A stretch of DNA of 64,000 bases from Alviniconcha marisindica (taxonomy: Eukaryota; Mollusca; Gastropoda; Provannidae): positions 812,001 through 876,000 of the forward strand of contig JABMCL010001555.1 of NCBI GenBank assembly GCA_018857735.1, written 5' to 3'. Within the stretch, counting starts at the first letter, position 1, and every line of letters starts with the position of its first letter. A model generated the notes under the pieces. It saw only the letters and a list, made by a program, of their open reading frames with translations. It ran no database searches and was not told where the DNA came from. Both the position numbers and the translations under genes were made by a program. Shown here piece by piece: positions 59,268 to 64,000 of the stretch.

Positions 59268-62110
59268 CACTACAGCTTGTGACCAGATGCCTGCACTGTC
59301 ACCACCACTACCGTTTTCAGTGGCATAAACCACAAACTAAACAATACAACCAACCCACCCACCACCCACCCCCTGTTTTTGAATACCACTCTATAATCAA
59401 GTAAACGTCTTAAATTATAAAAACGGGGTGGCTGTTGGTGAGAGTTTGTTGACATTGAAGTATGAAGGGATTGTTTCAGAGGAAGCGTTCCACTGTGCTG
59501 GTAACCAGCACCTTTGCCAGTGTAACCAACTTAGGGCCACTGGTGCTGTGCTGTACTCATTCACTTTTAATGTTGTCATTATTTGTCTTTGCTCAGATCT
59601 TGTAGAAACTCGTGAATGCGAACAACTACATGCCCATAAATTATGTTGGGAGTCATCTCTGCAAGTAAATGAAATGCATATTTTTTAATACACTTGTACA
59701 AAGTTCCTCTAGACCTGCTTAAAAGATCACTTAGAGTGTATGTGTACACCTTGTCAACATTCGTAAATGTTTTTGTGTTTATTTTACAGTCAGTACTCTG
59801 TATTTACTTACGTATTAACTATTTATTTTAAGCTCTACATTGTCCATGAAAGAATGCTGCTTAAGGTGAAGTGAGGTATGGAAGCGAGTTTTAGAGTTAA
59901 TGTGGTCTAAATCAGTCAGTCCTTGATCCACACCTCAGGGAACTGTGAAGGTCAACCTTTTTACCACTTGATTTCCCTCCCATATGTGTATGTTTCTGTG
60001 TTCATGATCACTTCCGTTGTGTTCCTTTTTTTAAATATTTTTATGCATGTTTGCTTTAAGGTCTGGAAGTCGAAACAGTTAAGCATTGTTGGGTTTATGA
60101 AATTTGTGTGCGCCTCTGTAATGATGAGTCTTCATCTGTGATGATAAAGTTAACATCAGCCTTTTCTCAGGGACTGTGTAAGTAAGATCTCTCCAACATT
60201 GCATCATGTTGCCTTCTATTGAGGCTTAGATTTTAATATAGCAGATTCCCCCCCCCTCCCCCTTCCCCAATAATCAACCACCCCTCTTTTGCAAGCTTTT
60301 TAAAAAAAAATGGATGAGTGTGATAAGCAGCCACCTTTCTTATTCAACCTATGGGCAGTAAATATCCTGATTTTATGACCCCATATCCTGATTTTATGAC
60401 CCCAAACAGTTGTTTTTCCAAGAACATCTAATTATGTCATCGTTCAACCTTTTGGCATCTCAGAACTTTTATGAAAAAGTTGTGACTGCTTTTTAAGCTA
60501 TATCTTTAAAAACTGCATGATAACAATGTCTATGGTTTTATGCATTCGTACCCATTTTAGTGGCTCTGTCCATTTTTATGAGAGTGAAAATCAAAAGGAA
60601 ATGTATTTTTGTTTTAATGTGGGTTGACTGTTTTTGTGCTATTGTAGCTTCTTTGTAGATTGTTGAGATGTTATTTGGAATAGGGGAAGAGATGATTTAC
60701 TGCAGTTTGTTTTGTTGCAGTACCTTGTTGTCCTTGCCATGACATAACTGTCATGGTTGATGGGGGCTAAAAACTCATTTCATTACACTGCCTCTAGCCT
60801 CATCCTGTAGTTATCAGTTTAAACAAAATTTGTCACTGGAGGCGTGGACTCAGGAGTTTTTATGTTCATATCTTTATAGGGCTGCTGCCTGATGAGCAAG
60901 GCTTTGAACCCTCAACTTGATGAGATTTAGTCTGGTACCTTAACCATTCAGGCATGTCTCTTCCACCATTATAATCATGTGGATATATAGGAATCACTGG
61001 TTTATTTAGAAGAATATAAATTTTATGCCATATTGTGTGTGACCACTGACAAAGACATGGGAGAATTGCTCATACACATGTCACTCATTTTGTTCAGTTG
61101 TGATGACAGGAGGAAGGAAGAATAAATTTATGACACTAAAATTCATGCCACAAGTGTGTTGGATATGTGGATCTCTCTCTCTCTTTCTCTCTCTCTCATT
61201 CTCTCTCCCCCCCCCCCCCCCCCCCCCCCCTTTCCCATCTGGAATCACCAGCAGGTGTCTGATAGCTGCTGAAAGATCACTTCATACAGTATATCGACAC
61301 CTGCACTATGCTGATGTAAGCCATATAGTCGTCTTGTAATCTTATGCGTTCATTTGCTTGTCCCTTCTAACACTGATGGTATTATAATAATAATAATAGC
61401 GGTCATTTCCACTTTCCTGGTCACCTCACCTAGATGGGAACAAAAGCCTCCAAGCAAGACACACACAAAACTAGCCCATCGGCTAAGTCATAATTTTGCT
61501 TCCAGTTCCAGCAATGATTCATCTGAATTTACTCACCTTTTTTCATCATCAGAGATTTAGCTAAAACCGAAAACAAACTATGAAATGGAAGAATGTAACA
61601 TTTTATTGGGCAATTCCTTCAGGATAGTGGAGTTTAATATTTTTCACTGGTCGTACAAAATTGCTTTTTTTGACAGGCATATCAAAACTTTTTTCTTTTT
61701 TTTAATGGGAGTGGGGAATGAAAATCTGCAACACTGCAGACATAGATCGAGTTTCCGAATTAAAAATAAATCTGGGATGGTTTCAGGTCATCTTCCTCTC
61801 GCCTCCTTTTGTTGCATTTTATATGTTTGAAGACAGTTTACTACTATTTTAGGATAAACTCACACAAGTATGTGAATAATTCTGCCAAGATTGAACTGCT
61901 TATGAGAATTAACTACCAACATGGCAAACGTATGGTGTAAGCATGGCACAGTTTATTTTAGCACTCTTGTTTTCTCTAACATTCATAGCACTCGTTTTGT
62001 TTTATTCAACCTGATATATAACCGTCATGATGGGCGTTAAAACCAGTTATCTCACTGAAGTAGCCTTTCAAAGGCAACATTGGGGAGACTTCTGAGAGAC
62101 GGAGTGAAAC
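59268..62110 (+). other. Probable TK2-like 3' UTR and intergenic DNA
   Basis: No further gene is recognised. C runs lie at 60248-60265 and 61206-61230 (the latter after a CT tract). ATCCTGATTTTATGACCCC is doubled at 60366-60404. Degenerate traces of the dispersed tail are at about 60735-60785 and 62005-62060 (TAACCGTCATGATGGGCG). The 3' end of the transcript cannot be placed. Confidence 0.4.
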
Positions 62111-62113
62111 GCA

Positions 62114-62400
62114 TTATGGGCTTTTTCCGAGCACATAGATACCGTCTTGAGCTGAAGTTGTTGCCAGAGTACACCAGTACGGCACTAGTGCATTATTGTC
62201 CCCCTTGGTACGCTTACGCATGTAAACATTGTCTCCCTTGATGCGCATCCTTCTAACTTGCATGACACCTTTGTTGTTGAGTTTTTGCTTAATGTCCTCA
62301 GATGCTAAAAGCATATTAGGGACAATTACACCTTTGACAGACTCCAGGGTTTTAAAAGCCACAGACTGTCCGCAGTTATCAATGCAGGCTGTTTTAAGTT
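62114..62400 (-). mobile_element. Retrotransposon Gag-like (ORF1) fragment
   Basis: Minus-strand translation reads FKTLESVKGVIVPNMLLASE then DIKQKLNNKGVMQVRRMRIK. This resembles the SKGVI...EI...LKxQGVxxVxRxxxK motif of Gag-like proteins of non-LTR retrotransposons. It is bounded by stops and is a relic. Assignment is by motif only. Confidence 0.45.
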
Positions 62401-62695
62401 CTCACCAGTCAGGCAAATCAGTCACTGAAATTGTTCTTTTAAAATTTCTCCGACTCCGAGTCGCACTGGCCGGTTTCCATCCGGTGGCGGTGAAGTTACC
62501 TATCATCTTGCCAAGCATCTCTCTCTCTCACTCTCTCTCTCTCCCGGCCCTAAACATGCTTATGACGAATTGATGTCTTATTTTGTACCGTGGCGTATGT
62601 CGTTTCAAATCTGTCAGTAGTATGTGTATGGGCGAGGGCTGGATGTAAAAAGACTAAGTGTATACTCTGCTAATGACCCTCGTCAAAATAAAATC

Positions 62696-62698
<3 letters not shown>

Positions 62699-62763
<65 letters not shown>
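62699..62763. repeat. (TC)n microsatellite
   Basis: About 32 uninterrupted TC dinucleotides. Confidence 0.98.
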
Positions 62764-62764
<1 letters not shown>

Positions 62765-62879
62765 GTCTCAGTAGTTCCGATGTCACTGATGCCGAGTACT
62801 CCGCAGTCGTTCCCCTTTCGTCTGTGTCATGCCGCCACTGAATCGGTGACAGACTGACCAAACCCCAACGCCCCTCTCC

Positions 62880-63030
62880 CCCTACACACACACACACACA
62901 CTCACGCACTCACTCACGCACACACACAAAAACACCCAAACACACAAACGCACACACTCCACTCCTCACACACACACACAACAACACTCACGCACTCACA
63001 TCACTCACGCACACACTCAAAGGAATGATA
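62880..63030. repeat. (CA)n-rich tract with CTCACGCA units
   Basis: CA repeats interspersed with CACTCACGCA and CACACACTC. Confidence 0.85.
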
Positions 63031-63069
63031 TAACTTATTCCGGCAATAGATATCGAATTCAATGTGACG

Positions 63070-63075
63070 CACACA

Positions 63076-63150
<75 letters not shown>
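63070..63150. repeat. (CA)n then (CT)n microsatellite
   Basis: ACACACACA followed by about 36 CT dinucleotides. Confidence 0.97.
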
Positions 63151-63754
63151 GTTCATATATGTAACTGAATGATGTGTGGCATGTGTTCATCAGGCGCTGG
63201 GTACATTATGTTTTGTGTGGAAATTCTCATATATAACGTTTCACTCACTCATTCATGCCTATATGTATATATATAAATAATGCCTATAATTTGATATCTA
63301 CTCATCAGTAGCTTAGCAAGGGACTAGTTGTTAGGTTTTTGACTGAACCTAAAAATCCTTGTAAAATAAAGTTTTCAAGTTCGAGTTCTCTCTCTCTCTC
63401 CCTCTCTCTCTCGTCCCCTCCCCCCACACACGCATACTTTCCAATCAAAATTCAAACTGGATAGCCGCGATTTGTTTTATCAGCACATACAGTTTACAGT
63501 TAATAATTAAGATATGTCAAGGATTGGATCCTGCTCAGCTTCAGTTGTCAGATAAGAAATGCTTTGTAAACTTGCAAAGATGTAAAAGAGCGTGAAAGAG
63601 ATATTGTAATGGATGGATGCATGTTTTCTGAATAAATGCTTCACAAAGATGTGCTTGCACACACACACACACAAACAAACGTAACTACCATCGTTAATGT
63701 GGCACACTCCTCCGAATGCGGAGCAAACTATAAACGACCTCTCCTCCCCACCCC

Positions 63755-63907
63755 CATCTAATCAGTTTTTACCCTGTCGGCCCCACACACACACGTTCAA
63801 AGAAACGATTTAACTTATTCAATATAAAAAAGATCAAATTCAATGTGGCTGAGGCCATCTTATTGCTAGTACCCCCACCCCCTCCTATTTAAAGTTTTTA
63901 CCCTGTC

Positions 63908-63946
<39 letters not shown>

Positions 63947-64000
63947 AAGAAACGATTTAACTGATTCAATATAAAAAATAAAAAATTCGGGTGAGGCCAT
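63755..64000. repeat. Tandem repeat with embedded (CA)n, about 130 bp unit
   Basis: TTTTACCCTGTCGG, a CA tract, GAAAGAAACGATTTAACT, TTCAATATAAAAAA and GAGGCCAT occur twice (63766 and 63897). A diverged copy (AGGAATGATATAACTTATTC) is at 63020-63060. The second copy runs off the window. Confidence 0.8.

Noticed and set aside
62670..62909. Arg-Glu repeat open frame
   Set aside because: Translation of a (TC)n microsatellite.

Overview
The window is animal nuclear DNA, most likely from a mollusc and probably a gastropod. The evidence is split genes with GT-AG introns, proteins at animal-ortholog distance from human, roughly 60% A+T with long microsatellites, tRNA-headed SINEs, degraded non-LTR retrotransposon tails and many minisatellites. 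The mollusc assignment is inference from overall character and was not tested by a search.

Five protein genes can be assembled exon by exon with consistent splice phases. (1) 2-2659 (+): 3' end of a mind-bomb-type E3 ubiquitin ligase (ankyrin end plus two RING fingers, MIB2-like). (2) 16548-23617 (-): complete SPAG7, an R3H-domain protein, 7 exons, 244 aa. (3) 24031-29849 (+): complete NDUFB5, a complex I subunit, 6 exons, 194 aa. (4) 37242-47279 (-): complete cation-dependent mannose-6-phosphate receptor M6PR, 6 exons, 272 aa. (5) 47753-59267 (+): complete TK2/dNK-type deoxynucleoside kinase, 10 exons, 242 aa. Orientations alternate. SPAG7/NDUFB5 and M6PR/TK2 are head-to-head pairs with only 413 and 473 bp between start codons, so each pair probably shares a bidirectional promoter. 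The genes are housekeeping or trafficking functions (mitochondrial respiration, mitochondrial nucleotide salvage, lysosomal enzyme sorting, ubiquitin signalling), and there is no sign of an operon-like pathway.

The rest is introns and intergenic DNA filled with repeats. There are at least 17 tandem arrays with monomers of about 17 to 80 bp. There is also a foldback MITE family (termini GATCYAAACACATAAAAGG), three tRNA-like SINE types, a dispersed 3' tail (GTGTTTTACGCCCAGTCAAC), four reverse-transcriptase C-terminal fragments and one Gag-like fragment.

The strongest unusual signals are: (a) the last exon of the TK2-like gene is present three times in tandem, each with its own acceptor and stop, giving three possible C-termini; (b) several minisatellites appear to be expansions of pieces of neighbouring transposable elements; (c) half of a foldback element lies inside the M6PR/TK2 divergent promoter; (d) the M6PR lumenal domain keeps its sugar-contact residues but has no N-glycosylation sequon and lacks the Asp of the cation site; (e) in-frame tandem splice acceptors occur in MIB2-like and SPAG7.
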